6,600 bases of DNA from Helicobacteraceae bacterium (GTDB taxonomy: Bacteria > Campylobacterota > Campylobacteria > Campylobacterales > Sulfurimonadaceae). The stretch spans positions 1-6,600 of the forward strand of contig WFOM01000083.1 in NCBI GenBank assembly GCA_015488075.1. The letters run 5' to 3'. Below the pieces are notes generated by a model that saw only the letters and a program-made list of their open reading frames with translations, was not told where the DNA came from and did not search any database. Shown here one piece after another: positions 5,905 through 6,600 of the stretch. Numbering within the stretch: position 1 is the first letter of the stretch; every line of letters begins with the position of its first letter. Position numbers and translations under genes: made by a program.

Positions 5905-6600
5905 GCTTGCTTACTTTTGATGTATCAAAATGTGTTCATACATCCAACAAATTTGCCATATGCGACAAATGTGTAGAGGCATGTCCTGTTAAGACCATAA
6001 AGATAGATGAGCACAGACTCTCTTTCACTCCAAGTGAATGTGTTGGGTGTGGAGGATGCAATGCTATATGCCCTACTTCATCATTTAAGATTTCAAACTT
6101 TAATTCTATAAACTACATATTTAAATTTTTGGAAGAAGATGAAGAGATATTTAGTTGTAATGATGAAGATTTTCCATGTATTGCCGCTCTTAGTGCTGAA
6201 GAACTTTTGAGCGTAGTTTTGATAACTCAAAAAAACATCTCTCTTGATATCGCACCGTGTGCCAACTGCCCTATAGCAGATACAAATCTTGAGATTATAA
6301 AACAAAGGGCAGATGAAGTAAACTTTCTTCTTGAAGCTTTAGAACAAGAATGCAGAGTCAGCACAGAAGAGCTAAACTATGACAAAAACAAAAATGAAAA
6401 AAGTCTAAGCAGAAGAGAACTTCTTTCAAAAGAGGGTCTTAAAAAAGCTGTAAAAATAAAAAAAGAGTTTGAAGCGGAAGTTGAAGCAGGTGACAATACG
6501 GAAAAAACACATACCGCCTCAAATGAAGACATAGCAAAAATAAAACAAAAACAGATACCTCAAAAAAGAAGTCTTCTTCTAATGGCTATGAAAAAAGCAA
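5901..6600 (+). CDS. Ferredoxin-like multi-[4Fe-4S] protein, 3' end beyond window
   Basis: The frame is open from the ATG at 5901 to the window end (233 codons), so the C-terminus is missing. Residues 1-64 form a two-cluster ferredoxin domain: C11-x9-C21-x2-C24-x3-C28-P, with an unusually long first gap, and C47-x2-C50-x2-C53-x3-C57-P, a regular motif. A second cysteine set, C86, C93, C120 and C123, follows in a segment reading PCIAAL and later APCANCP. It could bind another cluster and is loosely reminiscent of MvhD-like iron-sulfur subunits. After about 150 the protein becomes Lys/Glu-rich and probably helical, a linker-like region. The start overlaps the chaperone stop (ATGA) and has no clear Shine-Dalgarno, implying translational coupling. 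There is no signal peptide, so it is cytoplasmic. I recall similar 500-600-residue proteins next to Tat-exported formate dehydrogenases in Campylobacterota; a role in supplying electrons or clusters during enzyme assembly is inference. Confidence 0.85.
   Translation, partial: MSLLTFDVSKCVHTSNKFAICDKCVEACPVKTIKIDEHRLSFTPSECVGCGGCNAICPTSSFKISNFNSINYIFKFLEEDEEIFSCNDEDFPCIAALSAEELLSVVLITQKNISLDIAPCANCPIADTNLEIIKQRADEVNFLLEALEQECRVSTEELNYDKNKNEKSLSRRELLSKEGLKKAVKIKKEFEAEVEAGDNTEKTHTASNEDIAKIKQKQIPQKRSLLLMAMKKA

Noticed and set aside
6093..6305. Minus-strand open frame of 70 codons near the right end
   Set aside because: It overlaps the ferredoxin-like + strand frame, which has conserved cysteine motifs and a coupled start. 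The minus translation has no recognisable feature.

Overview
The window looks like a chromosomal stretch of a low-G+C, respiratory bacterium, most likely in the Campylobacterota (the Sulfurimonas, Sulfurovum or Nautilia kind). I infer this from the strong preference for AGA arginine and ATA isoleucine codons, the AT-rich intergenic DNA, and the resemblance of the last two genes to a TorD-family chaperone plus multi-cluster ferredoxin pair that I recall from formate dehydrogenase loci of that phylum. No 16S gene or other marker is present, so genus cannot be fixed.

Layout. Bases 1-319 hold no gene. They contain a heptamer tandem array (1-66), an AT-rich stretch, a long imperfect inverted repeat (212-258), a good promoter candidate (257-283) and a small hairpin that would cover the ribosome binding site of the first gene (294-310). 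Three tightly packed genes follow on the + strand, in the order B-C-A. They are a four-cluster [4Fe-4S] electron-transfer subunit (320-958), an NrfD-type quinone-interacting membrane anchor (958-1860), and a 1100-residue Tat-exported molybdopterin oxidoreductase (1872-5174). An 80-base gap with a perfect 12-bp stem-loop separates these from a TorD-family chaperone (5254-5904). Its stop codon overlaps the start of a ferredoxin-like protein (5901 onward) that runs off the window.

How the genes work together. B, C and A form a complete CISM-type (complex iron-sulfur molybdoenzyme) respiratory module. A has a Tat signal and carries the Mo/W-bisPGD cofactor and one Fe-S cluster, so catalysis is periplasmic. 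B relays electrons and C exchanges them with the quinone pool. The gene order matches ttrBCA (tetrathionate reductase) and the architecture matches polysulfide, thiosulfate, tetrathionate and arsenate reductases. However, the catalytic subunit is longer than those enzymes and its active-site segment is not one I can tie to a characterised substrate, so the substrate is open. The TorD protein could serve this A subunit. It and the ferredoxin could equally be the first genes of a separate formate dehydrogenase operon lying beyond the right edge.

The points most worth a second look are the unassigned substrate of the large catalytic subunit with its histidine-rich segment, the long inverted repeat whose G-U pairs favour an RNA structure, the heptamer array, and the cut-off ferredoxin with a second, non-ferredoxin cysteine set.
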